Shown here in pieces: positions 1-11,689 of a stretch of 60,963 nucleotides of DNA; the stretch's first letter is position 1, and the number at the start of each line of letters is the position of its first letter. Under the pieces are notes generated by a model. It saw only the letters and a list, made by a program, of their open reading frames with translations. It ran no database searches and was not told the origin of the DNA. Origin of the DNA: Burkholderiales bacterium (lineage in GTDB: Bacteria > Pseudomonadota > Gammaproteobacteria > Burkholderiales > Burkholderiaceae_C); NCBI GenBank assembly GCA_029268225.1, contig JAJUGJ010000018.1, positions 1 to 60,963 of the forward strand, read 5' to 3'. Position numbers and translations under genes: made by a program.

Positions 1-882
1 GATGCGGGCCACGGCGATGGTGCGCACGAACTCCAGCGGATCCAGGGGCGGCGTGCCGGCGAGGGGCGTGCCCTCGACCTGCACCAGGTTGTTGATGGGC
101 ACCGACTCCGGATAGGGATCGAGGTTGGCGAGCTGGGCGATGAGCGCCGCCCGGTCCCGGGCTTCCTCGCCCATGCCGACGATGCCGCCACTGCACACCT
201 TCAGATTGGCCTTGCGCACGTGTTCGAGCGTGTGCAGGCGGTCTTCCAGGTCGCGCGTGGTGATGATGTCACCGTACAGCTCGGGGGCGGTGTCGAGGTT
301 GTGGTTGTAGTAGTCCAGGCCGGCGTTCTTGAGCGACTGGGCTTGCGAGTCGGTCAACATGCCCAGCGTGCAGCAGGCCTCCAGACCTTCCTGCTTGATC
401 ACGCCGATCAGCTCGGCCACCTTTTCGATGTCGCGGTCTTTGGGGGCACGCCAGGCGGCGCCCATGCAGAAGCGGCTGGCGCCGGCATCGCGCGCAGCGA
501 TCACGGCCTCGCGCACCTCGTCGGGCGACATCAGCTTGCTGGCCTCCACACCGGTGTCGTACGACGCCGATTGGGGGCAGTAGCCGCAGTCTTCGGGGCA
601 GCCGCCGGTCTTGACCGACAACAGGGTGGCGTGCTCGATCTCGTTGGCGTCCCAGTGGGCGCGGTGCACCTGTTGGGCCTGCCACAGCAGGTCGTTGAAG
701 GGCAGGTTGAACAGCTCCAGCACCTTGGCGCGGGGCCAGCGGCCTTCGGCGAAGTCTGGGTCCGTGCAGGCGCCACCGCAGCCGTGGCTGTTGAGCACCG
801 ACTTCGGCGGCACGAGCTTGATGGGCTTGGCCGAAGGGTCGGCGGCCGGGGCTGCAGAAGACGAGGTCGTGCACTGGGACAT
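1..882 (-). CDS. bioB: Biotin synthase BioB (5' part, cut by window edge)
   Basis: Radical-SAM enzyme that inserts sulfur into dethiobiotin, the last step of biotin synthesis in the cytoplasm. The first 294 codons are present and the gene is open at position 1. The radical-SAM cluster motif CPEDCGYC supplies Cys95, Cys99 and Cys102, followed by the BioB signatures [12 protein letters not shown] and [10 protein letters not shown]. The ATG at 882 gives a protein starting MSQCTTSSS; the N-terminal extension of about 45 residues before the conserved core is of the kind seen in Burkholderiales. The gene is divergent from the DUF1857-like gene at 1023. No other biotin gene is in the window, so operon context cannot be judged. 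The family call is secure. Confidence 0.96.
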   Translation of the reverse strand, partial: MSQCTTSSSAAPAADPSAKPIKLVPPKSVLNSHGCGGACTDPDFAEGRWPRAKVLELFNLPFNDLLWQAQQVHRAHWDANEIEHATLLSVKTGGCPEDCGYCPQSASYDTGVEASKLMSPDEVREAVIAARDAGASRFCMGAAWRAPKDRDIEKVAELIGVIKQEGLEACCTLGMLTDSQAQSLKNAGLDYYNHNLDTAPELYGDIITTRDLEDRLHTLEHVRKANLKVCSGGIVGMGEEARDRAALIAQLANLDPYPESVPINNLVQVEGTPLAGTPPLDPLEFVRTIAVARI

Positions 883-981
883 GGCGAGGTCCGCGCCTGA
901 ACGCGGTTGGAGTTGAAACACAAGCGGGTGCCAGTTTAGTCTCCTTGCCGGGTGACTGGCTTGACGTCATCAGCAATGTGT

Positions 982-1005
982 TGACGCAACATGGGCATTG
1001 CGTCA
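982..1005. promoter_or_regulatory. Perfect inverted repeat in divergent promoter region
   Basis: TGACGCAA (982-989), 8 nt, then TTGCGTCA (998-1005): a perfect 8-bp dyad in the 140-nt spacer between divergent bioB and the gene at 1023, ending 17 nt before that ATG. Its geometry fits a dimeric-regulator operator or an RNA hairpin. It does not resemble the enteric BirA operator. Which gene it serves is inference. Confidence 0.4.
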
Positions 1006-1022
1006 GCGGTAAGCTTCGCACC

Positions 1023-1493
1023 ATGCGTTTTGAACACCTCATTGAAGTCAATGCCCCGGCGGCCAGCCTGCAACTGGTGGCACCCACTTTCACGCGTGAG
1101 CAACTCTGGCAGGGGTTGATGCTGCGGGTCCAGCAGCCGCAGCGCTTTCCCATGGGGCCGGAGTCCTGCACCTGCCGCGAGACCGAGCCGGGCGTCTATG
1201 CGCGCACCCAGGTGTTTGGCCCGCACACCCTCCATGATGTGGTGGTGGCCCGGCCGCATGCGGAGGTGGTGTTCACGCCTCAAGCCCATGGTGACACCGC
1301 CCCGATCCGGCTGACGATCCGCATCGAGGAGCCTCAGCCGGGGCAGATGGTGCTGCGCTTCGTGTATGAGGCCCTGGCCGAGCAAACAGACGAAGAGCGC
1401 TATTACAACGAGTACCGTCACAACGCCTGGCTGCACAACGACCGCGACATGGTGCGCACGCTGCGCCAGTGGTTGTCGGACGAAGGGCTGTGA
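1023..1493 (+). CDS. AtaL-like (DUF1857/SRPBCC) protein
   Basis: A 156-residue protein resembling the AtaL-like/DUF1857 branch of the START/SRPBCC fold, small single-domain proteins with a hydrophobic cavity and no established bacterial function. The family match is by overall pattern: MRFEHLIEVN start, a tract of alternating strands, and an acidic C-terminal helix with EERYYNEYRHNAW. The ATG at 1023 is preferred over an upstream in-frame start at 945, because the 26 added residues look like translated promoter DNA and would cross the inverted repeat at 982-1005. There is no signal peptide or membrane segment. It is divergent from bioB and convergent with the histidine kinase, with only 3 nt between stops. 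Function unknown. Confidence 0.75.
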   Translation: MRFEHLIEVNAPAASLQLVAPTFTREQLWQGLMLRVQQPQRFPMGPESCTCRETEPGVYARTQVFGPHTLHDVVVARPHAEVVFTPQAHGDTAPIRLTIRIEEPQPGQMVLRFVYEALAEQTDEERYYNEYRHNAWLHNDRDMVRTLRQWLSDEGL

Positions 1494-1496
1494 GCG

Positions 1497-3347
1497 TCAG
1501 GCCGCTGGGGCGTCGGCGGCAGGCAGGCGCACGCTGAAGCTGGTGCCCACACCGGGCTCGCTCGACACGCTCACGCTGCCCTGCATCCGCTCCACCAGTT
1601 GCTTGACGATGTAGAGCCCCAGCCCCGTGCCTTCTGCATGAGGCACGGCGGAGGGCAAGCGCTTGAACGGCTGGAAAAGTTGGACCGCCTCTTCGGCGCG
1701 CATGCCGATGCCGTTGTCACCGATGTCGATGACGATCTCGTCGCCTTCCTGCCGGGTGTCGATCGTGGCGTGTCCGTGCAGACGGTTGTACTTGCAGGCA
1801 TTGCTCAGCAAGTTGATGACGATCTGTCTCAGCCGCTGGGCATCGACCTGGGCATACAAGGGGGTGTCAGTGACCCGGTTCAGGAGCGTGACCTGGTGCT
1901 GCTGGCGGGCGGCCTCCAGCAGGGGGAGGCAGTCCCGCACCAGGCCGTTGATGTCCACGCGCTCCAGGTGCAGGCTGATTTCGCCGGCTTCGACCTTGGA
2001 CAGGTCCAGCACGTCTTCGATGAGGGAGAGGAGTTGGCGGCCGGCGGTCAGGATCCAGTGAATCTGGCGCCGCTGTGTGTCGGTCAGCGGGTGTTGCCCG
2101 TCCAGGTCCAGCAGTTGCGCAAAGCCCAGGATGGCATTCAGCGGGGTGCGCAGTTCGTGGCTCAGTCTGGACAGAAACTCGCGCTGCGCCTGCGCCACCC
2201 GTTCTGCCGCATGGCGTTTCAAGGCTTCTTCGGCTTGGGTGGCCGCATCGGTCACGTCCCGCAGCACCCCGATCAGGCTGGTGCGCTCGTGCCGGTCGGC
2301 CAGGATGCGCCGGCCACTGGCTTCCAGGGTCCGCACCTGGCCATCTGCGTGACGCACACGGTAGGTGATCCGGTAGTCGTCGCCCACCCGCAGGGCCTGC
2401 TCCACTTCCTGTCGGGTGCGCAGGGCATCCTCTTCAACGATGAGCGCCCGCACACTGTCGCGTGACAGGGTGCGCGGTTGCTCGCCCAGGCCATGCATGG
2501 CCGCGGCGGTGCCGTCCAACTGGATGTCCCCGGTGGCCGCGTCCATCTGATAGAGGCCCAGGCCCGCGGCATGGGAGGCCAGCTCCCAGCGTCGGTGGGC
2601 TTCGGTCAGTGCGCGGGTGTAGTGGGTCTGCTCGCGCAGGCTGCGCCGGATCAGCAGCGCGCTGATGAGCGCCAGCACGGCCGCAATCAGGCCGATGCCG
2701 ATCTGCAGCAGCAAGGTGGTGGTGCGTGCCGCCCGCGCCCAGGAGTGGGCCAGGTCGAGGTTGGTGGCACGCAAGGTGGCATCGATGGCATTGATGCGCT
2801 GCAGGATGGCTGGCGTGTCGGTGATGGTCGGATCGAGGCCGGCTTGGGCGGCGGCCCGCAGGTGCTGGGCTTCCTGCTCCAGCCTTTGCATCATGGCGTC
2901 GGTCTGACGCCATCCCATGCGCGTGGTGTTGGACATGAAGCGCTGTCCAAACCAGCGGTACAAGCGGAGCATGGCCGCCACGTCCTCGGGCTCTCGCCCG
3001 GCCGCGATCATCAGCTTCTCGACTTCGGGCAGGGCGTCCGGTCCGTGTTGCAGCAGCAGGCGCCTCGTTTGCTGCGCGCTCTCGGGGATGCGCATGGCCT
3101 CGCAGTAGAGTTGCCAGTCACTGTCGCGCCGATCGTGGGCGTAACGCAGCAGGGCGTTGATGGCCTGCAGGTGCACATTGGCTGTCTGGTTGGCGCTGCG
3201 CTCGAATGCCCGCACGGCCGCCTGAACCTGCACGGCGGCCATGGCCAGCCCGGTCACCAGCACCAACACCAGCAGGGGGATGATCATCAGCGCAACGTGT
3301 TGGCGTTGCGCTGTGGGCAGGACGGCATGCAGGGGGCGGGACATCAT
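1497..3347 (-). CDS. PAS-containing membrane sensor histidine kinase (orphan)
   Basis: A 616-residue sensor kinase. Two membrane segments (about residues 20-40 and 210-233) bracket a mostly helical periplasmic domain. A PAS domain follows at about 255-370 (ending LIGVLRDVTD), then a HisKA dimerisation domain with the phospho-accepting His397 in SHELRTPLN, and a HATPase_c domain with N-box INLLSNACKYN, G1 DIGDNGIGM and G2 GTGLGLYIVKQL. All catalytic boxes look intact. The start is one of two consecutive ATG codons at 3347 and 3344. No response regulator or receiver domain is encoded nearby, so partner and signal are unknown. It lies 80 nt downstream of the thiamine operon on the same strand; no terminator is evident between them, so read-through is possible. 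Confidence 0.9.
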   Translation of the reverse strand: MMSRPLHAVLPTAQRQHVALMIIPLLVLVLVTGLAMAAVQVQAAVRAFERSANQTANVHLQAINALLRYAHDRRDSDWQLYCEAMRIPESAQQTRRLLLQHGPDALPEVEKLMIAAGREPEDVAAMLRLYRWFGQRFMSNTTRMGWRQTDAMMQRLEQEAQHLRAAAQAGLDPTITDTPAILQRINAIDATLRATNLDLAHSWARAARTTTLLLQIGIGLIAAVLALISALLIRRSLREQTHYTRALTEAHRRWELASHAAGLGLYQMDAATGDIQLDGTAAAMHGLGEQPRTLSRDSVRALIVEEDALRTRQEVEQALRVGDDYRITYRVRHADGQVRTLEASGRRILADRHERTSLIGVLRDVTDAATQAEEALKRHAAERVAQAQREFLSRLSHELRTPLNAILGFAQLLDLDGQHPLTDTQRRQIHWILTAGRQLLSLIEDVLDLSKVEAGEISLHLERVDINGLVRDCLPLLEAARQQHQVTLLNRVTDTPLYAQVDAQRLRQIVINLLSNACKYNRLHGHATIDTRQEGDEIVIDIGDNGIGMRAEEAVQLFQPFKRLPSAVPHAEGTGLGLYIVKQLVERMQGSVSVSSEPGVGTSFSVRLPAADAPAA

Positions 3348-3427
3348 GTGAGGGCGGCAGGTTCCCAGGCTTTCGATGGCGGTGTCCGCGCGTGGCCGAA
3401 TTCCTGGGTGTCCAGTTTAGGCGGCCA

Positions 3428-5173
3428 TCATCCCTGGCGCCATCCTCTGATCTCGGTGCTTGCCCGGGTGTGCTCGGGCAAACAAGGGTGGGGCAGGCGC
3501 GTGGGGGGCAGGCGGGGCGACTGGTGGCCGTGTTGCCAGGCTTGTTGCAAAGCCGGACGCCGGGTGAGCATCTCGGCGAGGTTGTGCCCCATGCCTCGCA
3601 CGATGCAGACGGTGGCGGGGCGGCAGGCTGCTGTGGCGGCCACGTCCTCGGGCGTGAGCAGGCCGCCGATGGCCACCACCGGCACCGGGCTGTGTTGCAC
3701 CCACCAGTTCAGGTTGTCGGGGCCTTGGGGATGCCAGGGCATGTCTTTGGTGGTGGTGGGCTGCACCGGCCCACAGGCAATCAGGCTGGCGCCACAGCCT
3801 GCGGCGCGTGCGAATTCCCAGAGGCTGTGTGAGCTCACCCCCAGCATGATGCGGTGACGCGCGGCCAGCAGGGCTGTGTGGTCGGCGGTGTCCAGGCTCA
3901 GCAGGTCTTCCTGCCCGAGGTGCACGCCCAACGTGCCAGGCTGCGGGGCGCGTTCCAAGGCGGTCAGCGTCTCACGCCAGTGGTCATTGACGAAGAGCCG
4001 AGCCTCGTGCGCCTGGCAATGCGCCAGACTCTCTTGCAGATGGGGCATCAGGCTCTGCGGGGCCTTGTGGCGCAATTGCAGGCATCGCCACCCCGCTTGC
4101 AAGGCGTCGCGCAGAGAGAGGCTGTCCGCGACGATGCCATACAGCCCATCGCTCGGGGGGCGGAAGGGCTGGAACAGCGGTGTCTGCGACTCTGCGCAGC
4201 CGTCCACCTGCAGTCGCCAGGGCAATGCCTCCCCCAGTCCGAGCCAGGGGAGCGGCGCGCCGCCCGTCCCAGAGCCAAGGCCAAAGTCGGCATGCGCCAT
4301 GACCGGCCCGGGGCCCTGGCCGGCAGGGTGGGCGCGCACCAAGGCATGGTGAACGAGCATCTTGGCCAGCACGATGGCATCGGCCTCGGCGTGGCCGAGC
4401 GACCAGGCTGCGGCCACCGCACTGGCGAAGGTGCAGCCCGTGCCATGGGTGTGGCGGGTGGGCACGCGGGGGGCGGTCAGCCAGCCACGGGCCTGGGGCG
4501 TCTCCATCCAGTCCAGGCAGTGTGCGGAGGCTGGCGCATCGGGGGGCGCCAGGTCATCGCCCCCGGTGATCACCACGCTGCGCGCGCCCTGTTCCCGCAA
4601 GGCGCGGGCCATGCCGGGCAAGGCGTCCGTGGGGACATCGTGAGGTGCGGGCCATCCCAGTAGCCTGCAGGCCTCGGCACGGTTGGGGGTGAGCACGGTG
4701 GCGCGGGGCAGCAGCCGGGTCCGGTACGCAGCCACGATGGCGTCATCGCTGAAGGCGGCGCCGCCTGCGCTGGCGCCCAGCACGGGGTCCACCACCAGGG
4801 CGAGATGCTCATGTGGGTCTACGCCTGCTGGTGCCCGGGCACGTTCATGGTCGATCCAGCGTGCCACGAGCTCGATGGCCGCGACACTGCCCAGCAAGCC
4901 TGTCTTGATGGCCCGCGGCCGAAGATCGCTCGACAGGGCTTGCAGTTGGCGTTCCAGTTGGTCCGCGGGAAGGGGGAGGACGGCCTCGACCCCCTGAGAG
5001 TGCTGCGCGGTGACGGCACTGACCACGGGACACAGGTGCACGCCCAGGGCATCGGCGGCACGTTGATCGGCGCTCAGCCCGGCCCCTCCGGCCGAATCCT
5101 GGCCTGCGATGCTCCAGATGACGGGGGGGCGGCCGGGACGGGCAACTGGTTCGGGGTGATTCAGGGGCATCAT
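3428..5173 (-). CDS. thiDE: ThiD-ThiE fusion: HMP(-P) kinase / thiamine-phosphate synthase
   Basis: A 581-residue fusion. The N-terminal part (about 15-275) is ThiD, which phosphorylates hydroxymethylpyrimidine to [29 protein letters not shown], the [10 protein letters not shown] anion-hole motif. The C-terminal part (about 340-545) is ThiE, which joins HMP-PP to the thiazole phosphate: [26 protein letters not shown] and [12 protein letters not shown], whose PTxTK element binds pyrophosphate. The last 35 residues are a basic, proline-rich tail with no recognised domain. The gene overlaps the thiG stop by 4 nt (ATGA), so translation is probably coupled. It is the last gene of the riboswitch-controlled thi operon. 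Some other Burkholderiales carry this fusion. Confidence 0.93.
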   Translation of the reverse strand: MMPLNHPEPVARPGRPPVIWSIAGQDSAGGAGLSADQRAADALGVHLCPVVSAVTAQHSQGVEAVLPLPADQLERQLQALSSDLRPRAIKTGLLGSVAAIELVARWIDHERARAPAGVDPHEHLALVVDPVLGASAGGAAFSDDAIVAAYRTRLLPRATVLTPNRAEACRLLGWPAPHDVPTDALPGMARALREQGARSVVITGGDDLAPPDAPASAHCLDWMETPQARGWLTAPRVPTRHTHGTGCTFASAVAAAWSLGHAEADAIVLAKMLVHHALVRAHPAGQGPGPVMAHADFGLGSGTGGAPLPWLGLGEALPWRLQVDGCAESQTPLFQPFRPPSDGLYGIVADSLSLRDALQAGWRCLQLRHKAPQSLMPHLQESLAHCQAHEARLFVNDHWRETLTALERAPQPGTLGVHLGQEDLLSLDTADHTALLAARHRIMLGVSSHSLWEFARAAGCGASLIACGPVQPTTTKDMPWHPQGPDNLNWWVQHSPVPVVAIGGLLTPEDVAATAACRPATVCIVRGMGHNLAEMLTRRPALQQAWQHGHQSPRLPPTRLPHPCLPEHTRASTEIRGWRQG

Positions 5174-5985
5174 GGCAGCACAAAGGGTTGCCCACTGACG
5201 GGGGTGGAGGCGATGGCGACGTCGCTGGGACTCATCAGTCCGGCGCGGAACCCGTCGCGGCCTGCCATCACCGCGCGGCGAAAGGCCCTCGCCATGCGCA
5301 CCGGGTCGAGCGCTTGAGCGACGGCCGAGTTCAGCAGCACGGCGTCCATGCCCAACTCCATCGCCGCCGCCGCATGTGAGGGCGCACCCAGGCCGGCATC
5401 CACCACCAGGGTGACGTCTGGCAATCGCGCCCGCAGGGTGCGCAGCGCCCAGGGATTGAGCAGGCCCATGCCGGAGCCGATGGGGGCGGCCCAGGGCATC
5501 AGAATGCGGCAGCCGGCATCGATCAGCCGATGCGCGCTGACCAGGTCATCGGTGCAATAGGGCAGCACCTCGAAGCCATCGCGGGTGAGCTGTGCGGCGG
5601 CCGCGACCAGCTCGAAAGGGTCTGGCTGCAAGGTGTGCTCGTCACCCACCACCTCCAGCTTGATCCAGTGGGTCCCCAGCAGCTCGCGCGCCATGTGGGC
5701 CAGGGTGATGGCTTCTTGGGCGCTGCGACAGCCGGCCGTGTTGGGGAGCAGGTGCGCACCGTGCGCCCGTGCGGTGTCTCGGATGATCTGCACGAAGCCG
5801 TTGTCGCGGCCCTCGTGCGTCCCCAGCGTGCGCTTGAGGCCCAGCGTCAGCACCTGGCTGCCGGAGGCCTCGATGGCTTGGCGCAGCACCTCGGGGGAAG
5901 GGTAGCCTGCGGTGCCCAGCAGGAAGCGGCTGTGCAGCACGGTGTCGCCAATGCGCCAGGTGTCGGGCAGGGTGAGGGATGTCAT
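5170..5985 (-). CDS. thiG: Thiazole synthase ThiG
   Basis: A 271-residue thiazole synthase. It forms the thiazole phosphate ring from deoxyxylulose 5-phosphate, dehydroglycine and ThiS-thiocarboxylate in a TIM barrel. Family motifs are [12 protein letters not shown], the lysine of [10 protein letters not shown] that forms the imine with the sugar, [10 protein letters not shown], and the phosphate-binding stretches [11 protein letters not shown] and [12 protein letters not shown]. The ATG at 5985 is preceded by a GGAGG box with good spacing; that box lies over the last codons of thiS, where GGAGGT also encodes the functional Gly-Gly tail. A start 30 nt upstream would ignore this site. Second-last gene of the thi operon. 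Confidence 0.96.
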   Translation of the reverse strand: MTSLTLPDTWRIGDTVLHSRFLLGTAGYPSPEVLRQAIEASGSQVLTLGLKRTLGTHEGRDNGFVQIIRDTARAHGAHLLPNTAGCRSAQEAITLAHMARELLGTHWIKLEVVGDEHTLQPDPFELVAAAAQLTRDGFEVLPYCTDDLVSAHRLIDAGCRILMPWAAPIGSGMGLLNPWALRTLRARLPDVTLVVDAGLGAPSHAAAAMELGMDAVLLNSAVAQALDPVRMARAFRRAVMAGRDGFRAGLMSPSDVAIASTPVSGQPFVLP

Positions 5986-5987
5986 GT

Positions 5988-6209
5988 TCAACCTCCAGTG
6001 ATGGGGGCAAAGCACAACACGGTGTCGCCCTCTGCCAAAACGTGAAGAAGCCGCTCACCGCGTGGCACGAATCGGCCATTGACTGCCGTGGCAACCTGGT
6101 GAGGGTGTTGATATGGGCTCAAGAGATGAGCCAGTGCGTCATCAAGGGTGCTGCCGCAAGGCAGTCGCAACGCACCTTGATCGGTCTGGATGGTGATGTG
6201 TTCAGCCAT
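5988..6209 (-). CDS. thiS: Sulfur carrier protein ThiS
   Basis: A 73-residue ubiquitin-like sulfur carrier ending in the obligatory Gly-Gly (PITGG), the site of adenylation and thiocarboxylation. A central [10 protein letters not shown] is typical of the family. It supplies sulfur to ThiG, encoded immediately downstream with 2 nt between the stop and the next ATG. The 5' end overlaps thiO by 8 nt. ThiF, which adenylates ThiS, is not encoded in this window; another E1-like protein such as MoeB may serve, which is inference. Confidence 0.95.
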   Translation of the reverse strand: MAEHITIQTDQGALRLPCGSTLDDALAHLLSPYQHPHQVATAVNGRFVPRGERLLHVLAEGDTVLCFAPITGG

Positions 6210-7350
6210 GGTGGGGCAACAACAAGGTGGACGTGTCGGGGATCAACTGGAGGTGGGTGAGCGCCTCGTGCACCAGAGACGGCGCCAGCAGCCAGCCGTG
6301 GCGGTACAGGCCGTTGATCCGGGTGAGGCCCGTTTCGGTGTGGATCTCTGGCCGGTTGTCGGGCAAGGCAGGGCGCAGGTTGGTGTCCATCCGCGCAATG
6401 CGCGCTTCGGCAAGACCGGGCAGCACGCTGTGGGCGGCCGCCATCAACTCGACGGCGCTGCGCAAAGACATCGCAGAGCGGTCTTCACTCTCCAGTTCGC
6501 TGGCCCCCACCAGCACGAGGTCGCCTGGACGTGGGACGATGTAGACCCGGTGTCGGGGGTGCAGCAGGCGCACCGGCCGTCGCAAGTCCACGCCGGGCGC
6601 ATGCAACCAGACGAGCTCGCCGCGTACGCCTCGCACAGCGCATTCAGGGCGTGCGCCCACCCCACGGACATCGAAGACCTGATCGAAGCCCCGCAGCGTG
6701 GCTTCACCGGCCAGTCCCAGCGTGCCAGGTCGCACGGTCTCGACGTTGGCGCGCCAGTGCCACTGCACGCCCTCGGCATCGGCCTGCAAGGTTTGCAGGG
6801 CTTGCACGGTGTCGATCTGGCCTTCACCGGGCAGCATCCAGGCATGCAGCGGGCCTGTGCTGCTGTGCAGATCGGGCTCCAGGGCGCGCAGCGCCGGGGC
6901 ATCCAGGGGGTGTGGCTGCTGTGGCCAGTCCTGTGCCCGCGCCAGTGCGCACAAGCGATTCAGGACGCGGTGGGCGGCCCCCAGGTCCGATCGGTGTGTC
7001 ACCATCAGGCTGCCTTGCCGCGCAAAGTGGGGGGCCGGGCTGCGCCGACGGGCCCACGCAGCGCACAGCGCTTCCCAGTGCCTCAGGCTGTCCCAACCGC
7101 GGGCCGCCAGTTCGGGGTCGGCGGTTTCCAGCTCGGCCAGCGGGCTGAGCATGCCCGCGGCGGTGAAGCCGGCGGCACCGAGGCCGTCAAACCTGGGGGC
7201 CGGCCCAGGAGCGGGGTCGAACACGCTGACAGCATGTCCCTGCCGGGACAGGGTCCAGGCCAGAAGGCGTCCCAGCAGTCCGGCGCCGGCAATGCCAATG
7301 TGAGCGGCGCCGCGGCGTGTGCGCGCCGGCTTCAAGGTGTCGGAAGGCAT
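6202..7350 (-). CDS. thiO: FAD-dependent glycine oxidase ThiO
   Basis: A 382-residue flavoprotein of the DAO family. ThiO oxidises glycine to dehydroglycine, the C2-N3 donor for the thiazole ring, and so replaces the radical-SAM enzyme ThiH. A Rossmann FAD motif GIAGAGLLGRLLAW lies near residues 19-32, and AAGMLSP, GELVWL, HRVYIVPR and the C-terminal NGLYRHGWLLAPSL are ThiO-like. Position between thiC and thiS supports the specific call over a generic amino-acid oxidase. It starts 18 nt after the thiC stop and overlaps thiS by 8 nt. Confidence 0.92.
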   Translation of the reverse strand: MPSDTLKPARTRRGAAHIGIAGAGLLGRLLAWTLSRQGHAVSVFDPAPGPAPRFDGLGAAGFTAAGMLSPLAELETADPELAARGWDSLRHWEALCAAWARRRSPAPHFARQGSLMVTHRSDLGAAHRVLNRLCALARAQDWPQQPHPLDAPALRALEPDLHSSTGPLHAWMLPGEGQIDTVQALQTLQADAEGVQWHWRANVETVRPGTLGLAGEATLRGFDQVFDVRGVGARPECAVRGVRGELVWLHAPGVDLRRPVRLLHPRHRVYIVPRPGDLVLVGASELESEDRSAMSLRSAVELMAAAHSVLPGLAEARIARMDTNLRPALPDNRPEIHTETGLTRINGLYRHGWLLAPSLVHEALTHLQLIPDTSTLLLPHHG

Positions 7351-7368
7351 CCTTGGCTCCCGGCCCGC

Positions 7369-9563
<2,195 letters not shown>

Positions 9564-9570
9564 AGGTCGC

Positions 9571-9600
9571 AGTGTACGTCCTCGCGGCCGGCGCGCACAA
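9571..9600 (-). promoter_or_regulatory. Probable sigma-70 promoter of the thi operon
   Basis: On the minus strand TTGTGC (9600-9595), an 18-nt spacer, then TACACT (9576-9571). The predicted start would fall at about 9563, exactly at the 5' end of the TPP riboswitch, which supports the assignment. Confidence 0.5.
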
Positions 9601-9839
9601 GCCGACAAAACCGATCGAGGGGCCGTGGCGGGTCGGGGGCGGCAGAACCTGTTCATGGGGGGTGTTTACCCCACGCGGAAGAGGGATGCTTCTCAAGCAG
9701 CACTTCCAGACCCATTCGCAGGTTGTTGATTCATAACGACTTTTTCTCGCCAAATTTGCGCTCAAATCACCTGTAAGTCTTTGATTTCATTGGAATTTTT
9801 TCGCTTCTGGACTGTTCGGAAGCTCCGGCATCGGGTAAA

Positions 9840-9874
9840 GTGGGATTTAGTGCAAATTCGTGGGGTTTTGTGTG
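9840..9874 (+). promoter_or_regulatory. MraZ-box-like direct repeats
   Basis: Just before and at the mraZ start lie repeats with a 10-nt period: TGGGATTTAG (9841), TGCAAATTCG (9851), TGGGGTTTTG (9861), TGTGAGTCTG (9871). MraZ of E. coli binds TGGGN repeats separated by 5 nt in its own promoter, giving the same period. Two of the four units keep the full TGGG. The array overlaps the ribosome-binding region, which fits autorepression of the dcw cluster. The AT-rich tract at about 9725-9800 is the likely promoter area, but I could not settle on -35 and -10 boxes. Confidence 0.55.
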
Positions 9875-10309
9875 AGTCTGGTCTTTCAGGGAGCATCGGC
9901 GCTGTCGCTGGACGCCAAGGGACGCTTGGCCGTCCCGGCGCGCCATCGCGACGCCCTGCAGGCCCTGTGCAATGGCCAGCTCACCCTCACCAAGCACCCC
10001 GAAGGCTGTCTGATGGTCTTTCCGCGCCCAGCGTGGGAGGTCTTTCGTGACAAGGTCGCTGCCTTGCCCATGTCTGCCTCGGGCTGGAAGCGCATCTTTC
10101 TGGGCAATGCCCAGGATGTGGACATCGATGGCGCCTCCCGTGTGCTGGTCGCCCCCGAACTGCGCGCCGCCGCCGGCCTGAGCAAGGATGTGATGCTGCT
10201 GGGCATGGGCAGCCACTTCGAGTTGTGGGATGCGCAGCGCTACGCCGCGCACGAGGCCGAAGTCATGGCGCAAGCCATGCCCGACGTGCTGCAGGACTTC
10301 TCCTTCTGA
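9872..10309 (+). CDS. mraZ: Transcriptional regulator MraZ
   Basis: First gene of the dcw cluster, a DNA-binding protein of the AbrB-like fold that represses its own operon. The product has 145 residues from GTG at 9872 ([19 protein letters not shown]). Two SpoVT/AbrB-type repeats each carry the DxxGR-like core: [14 protein letters not shown], and [14 protein letters not shown] where the DxxGR core is modified. The GTG at 9872 is chosen because GGGG lies 6 nt upstream and the family normally starts one to four residues before the FQGA motif; the GTG at 9860 lacks such a site. Four nt separate it from rsmH. Confidence 0.93.
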   Translation: MSLVFQGASALSLDAKGRLAVPARHRDALQALCNGQLTLTKHPEGCLMVFPRPAWEVFRDKVAALPMSASGWKRIFLGNAQDVDIDGASRVLVAPELRAAAGLSKDVMLLGMGSHFELWDAQRYAAHEAEVMAQAMPDVLQDFSF

Positions 10310-10313
10310 CGCG

Positions 10314-11372
10314 ATGCAACAGGTCACTACACCTTGGCAGCATCGGACCGTTCTGCTGCACGAGGCAGTCGATGGTTTGTGGGACCCCGCCGTCGGTCCG
10401 CACCCCCAGGGCGTCTACGTGGACGCCACCTTCGGGCGCGGCGGTCACTCGCGTCTGATCCTGTCCAAGCTGGGGCCTGAGGCTCGCCTGATCGCGCTCG
10501 ACCGCGATCCCGAGGCCATTGCCCACGCCACGCAGGGGCCCGATGCCATCACCGACCCGCGCTTCCAGATCGTGCACGCGCCGTTCTCGTCGTGGGCCGA
10601 GGTCATCGCCGACCTGGGTCTGGGTCCGGTGCAGGGTTTGCTCATGGACATCGGCGTGTCGTCCCCCCAGATCGACAACCCTGAGCGTGGGTTCAGTTTC
10701 CGTTTCGATGCGCCGCTCGACATGCGCATGGACACCACTCAGGGCGAGAGCGCGGCCGATTTCCTGGCCCGGGCCTCGGTCGACGAACTGACGGAGGTGA
10801 TTCGCACCTATGGAGAAGAACGGTTTGCTTGGCCCATTGCAAAGGCGCTTGTCGCTCGTCGCGATGAAGGCCAGCCTGTGCGCACCACAGGCGAGTTGTC
10901 CGCGGTCGTGGCTCGTACGGTCAAAACCCGTGAAGTCGGTCAAGACCCCGCCACCCGTACCTTCCAGGCTCTTCGGATTCACGTCAACCGCGAGCTCGGG
11001 GAGCTCGAAGACGCGCTGGCCTCTGCCCTGAAGATGCTGGCGCCGGGCGGACGTCTGTCCGTCATCAGCTTCCACTCTTTGGAAGACCGCATCGTCAAGA
11101 CCTTCATTGCTAAGCACAGCAAGGACGAGGTCGATCGCCGCGTGCCGTTTGCGGCGCCCAAGCCCCTGATGCTGCGTGCCATCGGCCGCATCAAGCCCTC
11201 CGAGGCCGAGGTCAGTGGCAACCCGCGCTCGCGCTCGGCCGTGCTGCGTGTGGCCGAACGCACCGAGGTGCCTTGGTCGCCCGATCCTGAAGTGGGCGGT
11301 GGGCGTGCGCCTCGTGGCAAGACCGGTGGCGCCAAGGGCGCGAAGGCCGGTGGACGAGGGGGGCGTCGATGA
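10314..11372 (+). CDS. rsmH: 16S rRNA (cytosine(1402)-N(4))-methyltransferase RsmH
   Basis: SAM-dependent methyltransferase (MraW) that modifies C1402 of 16S rRNA at the P site. The product has 352 residues with the [10 protein letters not shown] start, SAM-binding [31 protein letters not shown], the [17 protein letters not shown] core, and [11 protein letters not shown]. The C-terminal 40 residues form a basic, Gly-rich tail that is longer than the usual end. The ATG at 10314 follows the mraZ stop by 4 nt; an earlier in-frame start would run inside mraZ. It overlaps ftsL by 4 nt. Confidence 0.96.
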   Translation: MQQVTTPWQHRTVLLHEAVDGLWDPAVGPHPQGVYVDATFGRGGHSRLILSKLGPEARLIALDRDPEAIAHATQGPDAITDPRFQIVHAPFSSWAEVIADLGLGPVQGLLMDIGVSSPQIDNPERGFSFRFDAPLDMRMDTTQGESAADFLARASVDELTEVIRTYGEERFAWPIAKALVARRDEGQPVRTTGELSAVVARTVKTREVGQDPATRTFQALRIHVNRELGELEDALASALKMLAPGGRLSVISFHSLEDRIVKTFIAKHSKDEVDRRVPFAAPKPLMLRAIGRIKPSEAEVSGNPRSRSAVLRVAERTEVPWSPDPEVGGGRAPRGKTGGAKGAKAGGRGGRR

Positions 11373-11689
11373 CCCAGCGTCTCAACATCGCCCTCGTCGT
11401 GGCCTTGCTGCTGAGCAGTTTCTGGCTCATTGGCAGCAGCCATGAATCGCGTCGCCTGTTCGTGGCGCTGGAGAAGGCGCGTGCCCAGGCCAGCGAGTTG
11501 CAGATCGAATTCGAGCGCCTGCAGGTTGACAAGCGCGCTCAGGCCACCCCCCTGCGTGTCGAAAAGCTCGCGCGCGACAGGCTCAAGATGTTCGACAACT
11601 CACCGGCACGCACCCACTATGTGGCGCTGTCCGAGTCGGGCAAGGTCTTGTCGTCCTCGCCGGCCAAGGTGCAGGAGGTGGCCCCATGA
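11369..11689 (+). CDS. ftsL: Cell division protein FtsL
   Basis: A 106-residue bitopic membrane protein of the divisome that pairs with FtsB and FtsQ and helps activate FtsWI. A short cytoplasmic start precedes one membrane helix (about residues 6-24). A periplasmic coiled coil with leucine spacing follows ([30 protein letters not shown]), then the [11 protein letters not shown] motif. ATGA overlaps on both sides (with rsmH and ftsI) indicate translational coupling. Confidence 0.93.
   Translation: MTQRLNIALVVALLLSSFWLIGSSHESRRLFVALEKARAQASELQIEFERLQVDKRAQATPLRVEKLARDRLKMFDNSPARTHYVALSESGKVLSSSPAKVQEVAP

Noticed and set aside
5986..6015. Upstream start for thiG
   Set aside because: It would ignore the GGAGG box over the end of thiS and add unconserved residues.
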